A stretch of 64,000 nucleotides of DNA, from the NCBI RefSeq assembly GCF_026151205.1, contig NC_087080.1:1001812-1065811 (forward strand), written 5' to 3'. A program made the position numbers and the translations under genes. The notes under the pieces are model-generated. The model searched no databases. It was not told where the DNA came from and saw nothing but the letters and a program-made list of their open reading frames with translations. Below, in pieces: positions 1 through 12,800 of the stretch (within the stretch, counting starts at the first letter, position 1; the number at the start of each line of letters is the position of its first letter). This DNA comes from Bolinopsis microptera (taxonomy: Eukaryota; Ctenophora; Tentaculata; Lobata; Bolinopsidae).

Positions 1-3000
1 GCACAGTCTGTAGCAAGCTGTCCTATGGGCTACGTGGTAACGTACTGTGAAGCTCAGACTGGCAGGGCTGGTAAAGCTGAGTGCGACGGGGTATTTGTGC
101 AGCCTGATAACGGTGGAGTGTGTGTCGCTGTTAACGGATATAATGGTTCCGGTGCTGTTGCTAGAGCGGTGTGTTCTCAGTTTGAGCAGGTTGCCGACCC
201 CTGCAACGGTCCTAACCTCCCCAAATACCGGAACCTCCACTCCAGAGGACACAGTCCAAGTCTTCAGTGTCCCGCTGGTTACGAACAGATTCTGTGCAAT
301 GCACGGAGCCCATGGACCGGAAGGTTAAATGGTCAGAATGTTGATGATAAGGGAGTGATTCCAAACGAGGAAGATTGTGCTCTCCCGAACTGTGCAGCTG
401 ACCGGTTCTGGTGTGAGGTAACTTCTGTCTGTCAGCTGATCGAGGATTCAGAAGCATACACTTCAGCAGTGTGTAGCACCTGTGATGGATACCACTGTGG
501 AGAGAGTGAGGAGTGTGTCATGATGGATGTGGATGATGACCCTGAAGATGAAGAGGCGCCCACTTGTGTGGAGAAGCAAACTGGCTGCGATCATAATGAC
601 AGGTTGGTGATATGTTCAATTACCTCCCAATACTGATTTTTAAACATTTTTTAGGTTCAATGTCACCGAAGATGACTACAATCGAAATATATTTGGCAAG
701 AATCTCAATGTTTTCAGTGTTGAAAGTTTAGTTTCTTAAATCCTGGAGTTGACATTCGTGTCCCTGATATTTGGGTTAATTCTAACTCTCCTACCTCCCA
801 ATATTTATTTTTAAACATTTTCTTTCTGTTTTGAACGTATGCGGGGTAGAGTTGTTAACTAAAAGTTTGGAATCTAGAGAGTAGAGCTTTGTCTCCTAAT
901 AATTAACTCTAGATAACAGACTTGTACCCTGTTATAAAGCCACTCTCTTACAACAGGTGTGGTGAGAACGGAGTGTGTGCTCCAGTTGGGAGTGATGATT
1001 ACGAGTGCGAGTGTGGAGAAGACTACGAGTTCAGTGTAGTTACCGGCTCCTGCATCCCCGTTCATACCATTTGTAAGTACCTTCTTGCATCCCCGTTCAT
1101 ACCATTTGTAAGTACCTTCCTGCATCCCCGTTCATACCATTTGTAAGTACCTTCTTGCATCCCCGTTCATACCATTTGTAAGTACCTTCTTGCATCCCCG
1201 TTCATACCATTTGTAAGTACCTTCTTGCATCCCCGTTCATACCATTTGTAAGTACCTTCTTGCATCCCCGTTCATACCATTTGTAAGTACCGGCTCCTGC
1301 ATCCCCGTTCATACCATTTGTAAGTACCTTCTTGCATCCCCATTCATACCATTTGTAAGTACCTTCTTGCATCCCCGTTCATACCATTTGTAAGTACCTT
1401 CTTGCATCCCCGTTCATACCATTTGTAAGTACCGGCTCCTGCATCCCCGTTCATACCATTTGTAAGTACCTTCTTGCATCCCCGTTCATACCATTTGTAA
1501 GTACCTTCTTGCATCCCCGTTCATACCATTTGTAAGTACCTTCTTGCATCCCCGTTCATACCATTTGTAAGTACCTTCTTGCATCCCCGTTCATACCATT
1601 TGTAAGTACCTTCTTGCATCCCCGTTCATACCATTTGTAAGTACCTTCTTGCATCCCCGTTCATACCATTTGTAAGTACCTTCTTGCATCCCCGTTCATA
1701 CCATTTGTAAGTACCTTCTTGCATCCCCGTTCATACCATTTGTAAGTACCTTCTTGCATCCCCGTTCATACCATTTGTAAGTACCTTCTTGCATCCCCGT
1801 TCATACCATTTGTAAGTACCTTCTTGCATCCCCGTTCATACCATTTGTAAGTACCTTCTTGCATCCCCGTTCATACCATTTGTAAGTACCTTCTTGCATC
1901 CCCGTTCATACCATTTGTAAGTACCTTCTTGCATCCCGTTCATACCATTTGTAAGTACCTTCTTGCATCCCCGTTCATACCATTTGTAAGTACCTTCTTG
2001 CATCCCCGTTCATACCATTTGTAAGTACCTTCTTGCATCCCCGTTCATACCATTTGTAAGTACCTTCTTGCATCCCCGTTCATACCATTTGTAAGTACCT
2101 TCTTGCATCCCCGTTCATACCATTTGTAAGTACCTTCTTGCATCCCCGTTCATACCATTTGTAAGTACCTTCTTGCATCCCCGTTCATACCATTTGTAAG
2201 TACCTTCTTGCATCCCCGTTCATACCATTTGTAAGTACCTTCTTGCATCCCCGTTCATACCATTTGTAAGTACCTTCTTGCATCCCCGTTCATACCATTT
2301 GTAAGTACCTTCTTGCATCCCCGTTCATACCATTTGTAAGTACCTTCTTGCATCCCCGTTCATACCATTTGTAAGTACCTTCTTGCATCCCCGTTCATAC
2401 CATTTGTAAGTACCTTCTTGCATCCCCGTTCATACCATTTGTAAGTACCTTCTTGCATCCCCGTTCATACCATTTGTAAGTACCTTCTTGCATCCCCGTT
2501 CATACCATTTGTAAGTACCTTCTTGCATCCCCGTTCATACCATTTGTAAGTACCTTCTTGCATCCCCGTTCATACCATTTGTAAGTACCTTCTTGCATCC
2601 CCGTTCATACCATTTGTAAGTACCTTCTTGCATCCCCGTTCATACCATTTGTAAGTACCTTCTTGCATCCCCGTTCATACCATTTGTAAGTACCTTCTTG
2701 CATCCCCGTTCATACCATTTGTAAGTACCTTCTTGCATCCCCGTTCATACCATTTGTAAGTACCTTCTTGCATCCCCGTTCATACCATTTGTAAGTACCT
2801 TCTTGCATCCCCGTTCATACCATTTGTAAGTACCTTCTTGCATCCCCGTTCATACCATTTGTAAGTACCTTCTTGCATCCCCGTTCATACCATTTGTAAG
2901 TACCTTCTTGCATCCCCGTTCATACCATTTGTAAGTACCTTCTTGCATCCCCGTTCATACCATTTGTAAGTACCTTCTTGCATCCCCGTTCATACCATTT

Positions 3001-6000
3001 GTAAGTACCTTCTTGCATCCCCGTTCATACCATTTGTAAGTACCTTCTTGCATCCCCGTTCATACCATTTGTAAGTACCTTCTTGCATCCCCGTTCATAC
3101 CATTTGTAAGTACCTTCCTGCATCCCCGTTCATACCATTTGTAAGTACCTTCTTGCATCCCCGTTCATACCATTTGCATCCCCGTTCATACCATTTGTAA
3201 GTACCTTCTTGCATCCCCGTTCATACCATTTGTAAGTACCTTCTTGCATCCCCGTTCATACCATTTGTAAGTACCTTCTTGCATCCCCGTTCATACCATT
3301 TGTAAGTACCTTCTTGCATCCCCGTTCATACCATTTGTAAGTACCTTCTTGCATCCCCGTTCATACCATTTGTAAGTACCTTCTTGCATCCCCGTTCATA
3401 CCATTTGTAAGTACCTTCTTGCATCCCCGTTCATACCATTTGTAAGTACCTTCTTGCATCCCCGTTCATACCATTTGTAAGTACCTTCTTGCATCCCCGT
3501 TCATACCATTTGTAAGTACCTTCTTGCATCCCCGTTCATACCATTTGTAAGTACCTTCTTGCATCCCCGTTCATACCATTTGTAAGTACCTTCTTGCATC
3601 CCCGTTCATACCATTTGTAAGTACCTTCTTGCATCCCCGTTCATACCATTTGTAAGTACCTTCTTGCATCCCCGTTCATACCATTTGTAAGTACCTTCTT
3701 GCATCCCCGTTCATACCATTTGTAAGTACCTTCTTGCATCCCCGTTCATACCATTTGTAAGTACCTTCTTGCATCCCCGTTCATACCATTTGTAAGTACC
3801 TTCTTGCATCCCCGTTCATACCATTTGTAAGTACCTTCTTGCATCCCCGTTCATACCATTTGTAAGTACCTTCTTGCATCCCCGTTCATACCATTTGTAA
3901 GTACCTTCTTGCATCCCCGTTCATACCATTTGTAAGTACCTTCTTGCATCCCCGTTCATACCATTTGTAAGTACCTTCTTGCATCCCCGTTCATACCATT
4001 TGTAAGTACCTTCTTGCATCCCCGTTCATACCATTTGTAAGTACCTTCTTGCATCCCCGTTCATACCATTTGTAAGTACCTTCTTGCATCCCCGTTCATA
4101 CCATTTGTAAGTACCTTCTTGCATCCCCGTTCATACCATTTGTAAGTACCTTCTTGCATCCCCGTTCATACCATTTGTAAGTACCTTCTTGCATCCCCGT
4201 TAATATCATTTGTAAGTACCTTCTTGCATCCCCGTTAATATCATTTGTAGGTACCTTCTTGCATCCCCGTTAATATCATTTGTAGGTACCTTCTTGCATC
4301 CCCGTTCATACCATTTGTAAGTACCTTCTTGCATCCCCGTTCATACCATTTGTAAGTACCTTCTTGCATCCCCGTTCATACCATTTGTAAGTACCTTCTT
4401 GCATCCCCGTTCATACCATTTGTAAGTACCTTCTTGCATCCCCGTTCATACCATTTGTAAGTACCTTCTTGCATCCCCGTTCATACCATTTGTAAGTACC
4501 TTCTTGCATCCCCGTTCATACCATTTGTAAGTACCTTCTTGCATCCCCGTTCATACCATTTGTAAGTACCTTCTTGCATCCCCGTTCATACCATTTGTAA
4601 GTACCTTCTTGCATCCCCGTTCATACCATTTGTAAGTACCTTCTTGCATCCCCGTTCATACCATTTGTAAGTACCTTCCTGCATCCCCGTTCATACCATT
4701 TGTAAGTACCTTCTTGCATCCCCGTTCATATCATTTGTAAGTACCTTCTTGCATCCCCGTTCATACCATTTGTAAGTGCCTTCTTGCATCCCCGTTCATA
4801 CCATTTGTAAGTACCTTCTTGCATCCCCGTTCATACCATTTGTAAGTACCTTCTTGCATCCCCGTTCATACCATTTGTAAGTACCTTCTTGCATCCCAGT
4901 TCATACCATTTGTAAGTACCTTCTTGCATCCCCGTTCAGACCATTTGTAAGTACCTTCTTGCATCCCCGTTCATACCATTTGTAAGTACCTTCTTGCATC
5001 CCCGTTCATACCATTTGTAAGTACCTTCTTGCATCCCCGTTCATACCATTTGTAAGTACCTTCTTGCATCCCCGTTCATACCATTTGTTAGTACCTTCTT
5101 GCATCCCCGTTCATACCATTTGTAAGTACCTTCTTGCATCCCCGTTCATACCATTTGTAAGTACGTTCTTGCATCCCCGTTCAGACCATTTGTAAGTACC
5201 TTCTTGCCACCCCGTTCATACCATTTGTAAGTACCTTCTTGCATCCTCGTTCATACCATTTGTAAGTACCTTCTTGCATCCCCGTTCATATCATTTGTGA
5301 CAATAAGTGCCCGCGAAACTATTTGATTTATTGTATATAATTATTATCAAATTGCTGTAACTCCAGGGAGAACGGTTTACGGTGAGCCAGCAGTTGGTGA
5401 TGATGCAATTAGTTACGCTGAGTGTAACAAGGGGGAGGTGGTCATGAGGTAACCATAGCAACACCTAGTAAAACAGCTTCAATCCCATAACCAATCCCAT
5501 CCTCTTATCTCATAACCAATCCCATCCTCTTATTTCATAACCAATCCCATCCTCTTATCTCATCCTCTTATTTCATCCTCTTATCTCATCCTCTTATCTC
5601 ATCCTCTTATCTCATGACTCATCCTCTTATCTCATTCTCTTATCCCATCCTCTTACCTCATCCTATTAATATTTCATCCTCGCTTCTGTTTAGACCATTT
5701 TATTATTTCATACTTTTCACATCGTCTCGTCATCTAAATTTTGATAAATACTTATATTTCTGTGCGTGATGCGACAAAATATTAATTAATAAAATGTCCT
5801 TAATTCGTCAAGCTTGGGCGTGTATTTTTACATCGTTCAATCCTTTACTTGACGTAGAGTTGGTCCATATTCCATTATTCCCACTTATTTAATGTTGAAA
5901 TGTGTGCTAACTGCTAAGCAGTGTAATTTAACTAATATAAAGAGTAATAAGTGGTGGCTTCAACTGCTCTGTTTGACAATATTAGCTAAGGAATTAAACA

Positions 6001-9000
6001 GGAATTATCGCTAACTAATGAGCTAGTGAGAATGTCGGGCTGGAAATCTCATGAGGCTGTAATTGTGATACAAATGATCAGTAACTAGTCATGTTGTATG
6101 AAAGTTCATTTTCCACTCCTAAGTGTGGTACTGTGATGTGAGCTGTTCATCTATAGTATATCTATTATCTATTAGTCGAAGGTAGGGGAATATATTTCAG
6201 CACGAGTAAACGTGTGGGATGTTAAATTTATTTTGCTGCTTCAATTCTCCTTTACAAATTATGTGGGTTTAAAGTAAAAACGTCATTGCAGGTGTCACAC
6301 ATATGGTGCCCCAAGTGCTGCTGATGGGGTCTATATCTCATCAGGCGAGGATGGTATTGTCAAGTGTATTGCTAGGGCCTCCAATCGGGGCAAATACCCC
6401 GTTATTGTAAGTGTTAAATGAAAATCTTACTTTTAACAAGCACTGAATCTAGCATCAAACAACCCAAGTTACCATGTAACTGAAATAAAATAAAAACAAC
6501 CGTTCTGCAGGCGATCGCATACTGTGGCACTAGAGCCACAATCCTAGACCCCTGTACTCAAGATACAATACACTCAGTGGAGTACAGATACTCATCTGCT
6601 CACTCTCCCTCTGTTTCCTGCCCGGGAGGGTATTACATGGAGAGTTGCATCTTCCATAGTCCTTGGACTCAGGTACGTCTCTAATGATGGAGTAGTGGAT
6701 ATTATCCAACTAGCAGGTATGTCTGATGAACCTTTTTTTTCGTGTCATTCTTTGCTCTCTTAAATGAGTCGATTATGATCGATTTCAGTGAGTGGAGACT
6801 CTCATTTTTCCCCCAGTAATCGAACAACACTTTTTAGCCTGTCTATAAAATAACGACTAACATCAGCTAGATAGTTTGATTTAGAAGATGTAGATGATAG
6901 AACGGTTTTAAATATTACTTCCGTGATCGTCACAATATAGTGAAAGAGTGACTTTTACCATGCCATCTTCAGGACATGAACGACGCTGTCAGAGCACTTG
7001 TGAACAGCATCGGAAGTGTTGATGTAGATGATGATGGTTCCTGCCATATTGACAATTGTCTGCAGACAGAGAATGATGCAAACTTCTGCAAACTTACCGC
7101 TATTTGCGCCAAACTGACAGGGTAAGAAGCTCAGAGCTCTCCAAACGTCAAGATATAATTACAAGTGACGGCTCTATAATATCAGTCTACCTACAATCAA
7201 ATATCATAAATAGTCTCATAATGTTCAGTGTTAAAAACAATCCCAATTCTGCAGAGATGAGTACGTGAAGAACGCGTGTCCGACCTGTGAGCAAGTGAGG
7301 TGTCCGGGTGATCAGGTGTGCAGCATTGTCCGGGATCTACCAATGTGTCTGCCGAGGATTGTGGGCGGCTGTGAAACTGACAACTGTGGTGATGGTTAGT
7401 CAGTTTTATTGCACTATTTGTATTCTTTCAGTGATTTTTTGTTATTTCATACCCTCTCAGTGCTTTTTAAAAATGAATAAGTATTGTAAAGTCCATTCTT
7501 CTAAATTTTTGATATTTTAGATCTAATCCTCTTCCACAAGCCACTTTACACATAGCTGCTGTGTTGAAATTACACATTCTAAACCCCCTCCCATCCTATT
7601 CTAGCTTACGTTAAAACTGCTACACACAGGAACTTGTGTAATGTGAAGAGAGGGGGGGGGGGTCTAACAATATATGTATATTATATATTTTATGACATTA
7701 TTGCTAGTGGTAGTATACTACAGTACTATGTGATATCGAGTAAACTTTGATGGGCAAATTCATTCCACTCCCTAATATAAGCCGTTATCTGTAAGTCGGT
7801 AGATTACTTTTTTATTTAAAAAAAAGAAAATTTATAATTTGTTAACCGTCTGTTTCTTGACAGGAACATGCGTAGAAGACGGACCAAACTACACGTGCGA
7901 GTGTTACTCAGGGTACAAGTATAACGAGGACACATGTTTGGATATAGACGAGTGCGCTGAACTGCCCTGTGGTAACGGAGAGTGCACCAACACACTCGGC
8001 TCTTACACTTGTGATTGCAAGACTGGGTATTATGAAGACCAGGGAACGTGTAAGGATTATAATGAGTGTCTTGATGAACCTTGTTCTGATGCGGAGAGGT
8101 GCTCTAACATTGAAGGTTAGCGATTAAGTCTACATCACTCATTCTTATTTATCAATATTAGAGTCTTCCGCACTTTTCAGTTTCAGTATAAATTGCCTGA
8201 CGACTGATGACCGGGCTATTCAGTATTCAACTTAAAAGTATAACACACATTTTATTTACTTTATAACTATAAGACTCTATAATTAATAACTATAAGACTC
8301 TATATGAGACTCTATATGAGACTCTATATAAGACTCTATATGAGACTCTATATAAGACTCTATAGAAGACTCTACGTTTCAGGCAGCTATATTTGTGACT
8401 GTCTGGACACCTTCATCAGAGATCCCCAGTCTAAGGAGTGTGTCTGTTCTGACGGATTCGGCGCTGTGGAAGGAGAATGTGTCGATATTAACGAGTGTGC
8501 TGGAGAATCACCCTGCGGAGAAAATGAGGCCTGCTTCAACACGGCTGGAAACCACTACTGTGAGTGTGCTGAAGGGTTCGAGCGTGGAAAGAAGGGTGAC
8601 TGCAAAGACTTTACTCCGACTGACTGTGAAGTGAAACCAAAGAACGACAACATCCAGACAATGACTGGCAAGAAAGTGCAAGTCAGGCTGGAGGGAGAAG
8701 TTAAGAAGACGTGGAAGAAATTCGCTGACATCTCCTGGTTAAAGAACAATGAGCCCTGGGACCCGAAGAGCGATGGAAAGGAGAGGTTCAACGGTTTCAC
8801 TCTCAGGTGCGTCATCATTACGTCATCATTACGTCATTATTACGTCATCATATCACCATCACTCTCAGGTGCTTATAAAACTACTGATTTTAATCTATGG
8901 TAATTCGTTAAACTGTTAAACTTAAAGATGGTCGTTCATCGCGACATAACCCGTTGATATCTGATAAACGTGTGCACTCATAACTTGAACAATTTAGTTT

Positions 9001-9677
9001 CTGTAAAAACAATATTATTCCTCAGAAACTTCCAAGCTGAGGACGCAGCAATCTACGTTGGCAACATCTTCATTGAAATGAGCGAAGAAGAGAACTACAA
9101 ATGCTCTGTGTCCGTTACGATTTCACTTAAGAAGGCTCAGCTGCAATTGACATTGAAAATAGGGAAAAGTTGGCAAGCACCCAGGAAATTGGAAAAGGCT
9201 TGGCGATCGTCTGTGATGTTCAACTAACTAATGTTGATTTAGATAGTGCCAACAATCCCAACAATGTCAACTGGTACAAGGTTAATCAAGAATCCGGAGA
9301 AGACACTAAAATTGAAGAAACGGATACAATGAAGATTAACAAGACGAAGGGTATTTGATTTTGTATTTTCGATTCAATTAGTTCAACTACAATCACGCGA
9401 TTCAAAACGATATATTCATATATAATTTGACGCACAAATTTAATGTGGATTTAAAAAGGGAAATATATTTTCCTTTTTTTTAATTGAGAGTTGCTCTGAA
9501 TTTTTATCTGAAAATTAACATCAGCTGGAATTGTTAAAACTGAAAACACACTTCGCCGCAGGAACATACAGACTTTGGTTTGATAGCCCGCAGCTCGATG
9601 ACAGTGGAACCTACAAGTGTGAATTCAACCAGGAAGGAGTGCAGGCTTCTACTGATGTTTCTATTGTTTGGGCGTAG
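1..9677 (+). CDS. Secreted/matrix multidomain protein: two PCSK9-C-terminal-like Cys modules, EGF and Ig domains (5' end outside window)
   Basis: Eleven exons with GT-AG borders and agreeing phases: 1-602, 957-1072, 5367-5448, 6292-6406, 6511-6672, 6973-7121, 7255-7394, 7864-8115, 8383-8806, 9026-9350 and 9562-9677 (TAG at 9675-9677). About 827 residues are visible; the start codon and signal peptide lie upstream. Two copies of one Cys-rich module are seen (exon 1; exons 5367-7394). Each has C-x-x-G-x-V/L-x-x-C, a DPC, HSPS-x-x-CP-x-GY, a SPWT and a late C-x-T-C cluster. The spacing recalls the C-terminal Cys/His-rich domain of PCSK9; this is a family guess. Each module is followed by EGF units. 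Those from 7864 on are calcium-binding (DIDEC, DINEC, G-x-Y-x-C-x-C). The C-terminus has two Ig-like units; the last keeps Cys, Trp and D-S-G-x-Y-x-C. No membrane segment follows. Expected role is extracellular adhesion or matrix. The exon at 9026-9350 is one base short. Confidence 0.85.
1051..5299 (+). repeat. 35-bp minisatellite made of an exon tail plus its 5' splice site, about 120 copies
   Basis: The unit combines about 22 bp of the end of the exon 957-1072 (tgcatccccgttcatacc, then attt) with the intron start gtaagtacc and a short linker, so almost every unit has a consensus donor ATTT|GTAAGTACC. Units near 1290 and 1430 keep the longer, exon-like ccggctcctgcatcc, which shows the array grew out of the exon. 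Most copies are identical. Divergent copies sit near 4200-4290 (ttaatatc) and 4680-5290, and the last copy has lost the donor (gtgacaataag). The array fills most of the intron before 5367. Confidence 0.97.
5496..5670 (+). repeat. Degenerate CTCATCCTCTTAT-type intronic repeat
   Basis: About a dozen imperfect units built on catcctcttatct, with early units also carrying cataaccaatcc. It lies in the intron between the exons at 5367-5448 and 6292-6406. The rest of that intron shows nothing else recognisable. Confidence 0.85.
8276..8377 (+). repeat. 12-bp repeat next to a 3' splice site
   Basis: Units of the type agactctatatg run to within a few bases of the acceptor ctacgtttcag used by the exon 8383-8806. 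The array takes the place of a normal polypyrimidine tract, leaving only tacgtttcag. Confidence 0.85.
8797..8872 (+). repeat. GTCATCATTAC repeat bracketed by a 14-bp duplication that copies a splice donor
   Basis: The exon end plus donor, tcactctcag|gtgc, occurs at 8797-8810 and again at 8859-8872. Between them are 48 bp of gtcatcattac units. The first copy continues the exon and the second leads into the unique intron sequence. Either GT could serve; using the second would add coding sequence. Confidence 0.85.
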
Positions 9678-9855
9678 ATTATGAGGTTGAATATTGCGTC
9701 TGAGTGGCTGGGTACTATCACGTGACTGCTAATCAGAAATACTTTTAGAGTACAAGTATAAGCAAAGTCAAACCAATGGACTGATAAGAAATATTAGCAC
9801 TGAAAATTTATAAATAGATCTATTTCCAAAATTTCATTTGTCTGTATTATATTAA

Positions 9856-9861
9856 AATAAA
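9856..9861 (+). promoter_or_regulatory. Poly(A) signal AATAAA for the EGF/Ig gene
   Basis: A canonical hexamer about 180 bp after the TAG at 9675-9677. It is the first good signal after the stop. Confidence 0.6.
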
Positions 9862-12800
9862 AGTACAATTTCTTTGGCATTACAATTTTGTTTTATTATC
9901 GTTTTCGGTAAACAAAAATCGAAAATGCAAATGAAGTTCTTAGTACTTTAATAATTGTGTAACCATGTTTTAGAGTTTTGCAAAATCAGGCTTTCAAAAG
10001 GTATAAATACATAAATATAATGAACGCAGTTACGAAGGTTCCCTCGAGTATCTTAAAGAAGCAAAATAATTTGACAGTCCTACTAACAACAAAAAACAAA
10101 ATCGCCATCATGGACAGGGGATTGGTTGCACCAAAAGCTAAATTATCACTACGTGGACCGGCCTACCAACTGCTGTCGGAGGACTCTACTATTAATACAT
10201 GACTGCTACACAAATATACGAAAATGCGGCCAATAACCTCGAGCGTGCTAAATCACTCTACAGTCGATCTTCGAGATTGTTCTAAAAGAGCCCCCGACAG
10301 TTGAAACCTTATTCAATCGATGTATTTTCGAACGCTGATTCCGAATCACCCCCCATGACACAGGGTTAAAATGCTCCCCTGACGAGATATTGGCGAAAAA
10401 CTGTCTCGATCACGTGATATGACCGTATAAGGAAGTTAGTCTAATTTATCGTTAGGGTTAGGGTTTCAGCATATGCTTTTGTTAAGGATTGGGTTAGGGT
10501 TAGGGTTGGGATCAGATTAAAGGGTTATGGTTTCGAATAGTCGTTCAGGACCAGCTAGAGAACGGGTTGAAAAAGTCACGTGACAGTCGAGTGTAGAGTG
10601 ATTAATCATCATCCCAATAACCTTTTTCCAAGATATATCAGCAGATCTCGGCCTTGATATATATTTTAGCTTTTACTTTTAGAACGACCCTAATCCTCTC
10701 CATGCTAGAATTTGTACTGATCTTCCACACCTACATCTCTTCTTCTGGGGGTAAAACTTCTACAGCTCCAGAAGAAGGGAGTCGGAACCGGATCACACAG
10801 CTCAGGTACGTACGAAATATTGGTTGACCACATTTATAATAATATTGTAGCGCGATGCGTTGCCGTTACTGTGCCGCACCGCGCACGTAATACGTAGAAA
10901 TATTGGTTGACGGGTTGACCACATCTATAATAATACATTTTTAGGAATTGGGTTAGGGTTAGGGTTGGGATCAGATAACAGATTAGAGGGTTATAGTCTA
11001 TGTAATAAGCGCCATGAGTTGGCACAGAATTTTTTGTCTCTGATTTTGATAAATTTGGTTCCAAAAGTTGCCTCTAAGTGTGAATAATGCAAATTCACCG
11101 TGTAGCAAAATAACGTCAAGCTATATGTGGGCCTCCTGTGCATTACAAGAATGTACAAAGGACGAAAAATGGGTAATTTATTGCTTAAAATGCCTATAAC
11201 TCCTAAAATATTGAATATTTTGAAATAATTATTACAGTATCGTAATGAGCTTAGTCAGACGCAACTTTTGGTACCAAAATTATAATATTTGAAGCACCAA
11301 ATTTTTCAAAAATTTGTTCAAAATTTCACACAAGGGGGGACCCTTGTGTTCAGATTGAAAAATTTTGAAAATAATTTTCCTTTAAATCTTAAAATATTAG
11401 TACTAAAAGTTTCGTCTCGATGAGCTGATTACGATGCCATAATAATTATGTGATAACAACTGAAAATGTAAAAGTTATAGGCCAAAAACTAAAAATTTGC
11501 GCGGAAAAAGCACGCGCGGCGAACAAGCGCCGTGTAGCATTTTTAGCGAAAATTGCTACACGGTGGATTTATTTTATTCACATTTTTAGACAAATTTTGG
11601 TACCAAATTTATCGAAATCGGAGAAAAAAAGTTCTGTGCTCGCGCTTGGCGCTTATTACACTGACTATTAGGTGGTAGGCCGTTTCGAATAGTTTGACAT
11701 ACGTTGCATGCCACTTTTCGCGCCGAATAGTGGGCCAGCTTTAAAACGGGTTGAAGAAGTCACGTGACAGTCGAGTGAAGAGTAATGAATCGATCATCAT
11801 CCCTACAAAAAAGTAATACGACAATACCAAAATCAAGGGATGATGATTGCTAGAGGTGGTTTAATTTAAACAGACGGCTTGAGCTCGCGCGCGACATTAA
11901 ACTTGGTTTGCACGCGTGGCGCATTCCAATGTCCAAGCAGCTTGCACGTGACACTTTATGATTAAAGAAATGTAAAATAAAACTTATTGTTTCATTGAAA
12001 AACTTATTGTTTCATTAAAAGTTGCCAAGATCATCGGCCCAAAATGACACTTTTCTGGAGATTTGAAGATAACTCCAAATTTACGTTGTTTTAAATTTCC
12101 CCCTGCATGGGGGAAACGTTTTTTTACAAGACGAACTCGAACATGTTGCAAAAAAACCGCGAAAGTCGCTATATCTTTTACTTTTGAAGTTAGGCCCTGG
12201 CCAATAAGGTTTTCTGCAAGAGTAAGTCCAAATCTTATATTTAATTTTAATTTTGAAGCTGGGATCTGTTTAAAAAAATTTTTATTAGCAAATATGTACA
12301 AACAATTAGGTAAATCTGAATTGCTCCATATCATATAATAAATGTTTTTGAATAATAGTATGCCCCAAAACTCACAAATTTTTAAAGCATGTCAGTGCAT
12401 ATTAAAGTGATAACTGATCGATATTTTGATGAAAATAAACTTTATTTAAAATTAGATATACCGAAACTAAATTTAAACATTCTCTGCGATTAATAGCTCA
12501 ATAACTGCTCATATGTTTATGTTTTGTGACTAAACTACATGCGGGGTTCTTTGGAAATCGACCACCAAATTTTTGTTGAGGCCTAAAGGAAAATTTTAAT
12601 CACTAAAATAAAGTTAAAATGTTAGGTTCTTTTTAAGAAATAGCTTTCTAAAATTTGGTTTTTAGCATGCTTTGATAGGAAATAATTCCAGCTTTAACGG
12701 GTGATACTCGTAAAATATTTGTTCCAAATATCAGGATCGACCGTCTATGAGTCCAACTCGGCGCGCGTCATAGTAGGTTATAAACCTACAAAAACCTCAC

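Noticed and set aside
1051-5299. CRISPR-like regular repeats
   Set aside because: Units are contiguous without unique spacers, contain an exon copy, and lie in a spliced animal gene.
11984-12338. Overlapping open frames on both strands
   Set aside because: They fall in a dispersed repeat also found near 52.55 kb and show no domain or splice context.
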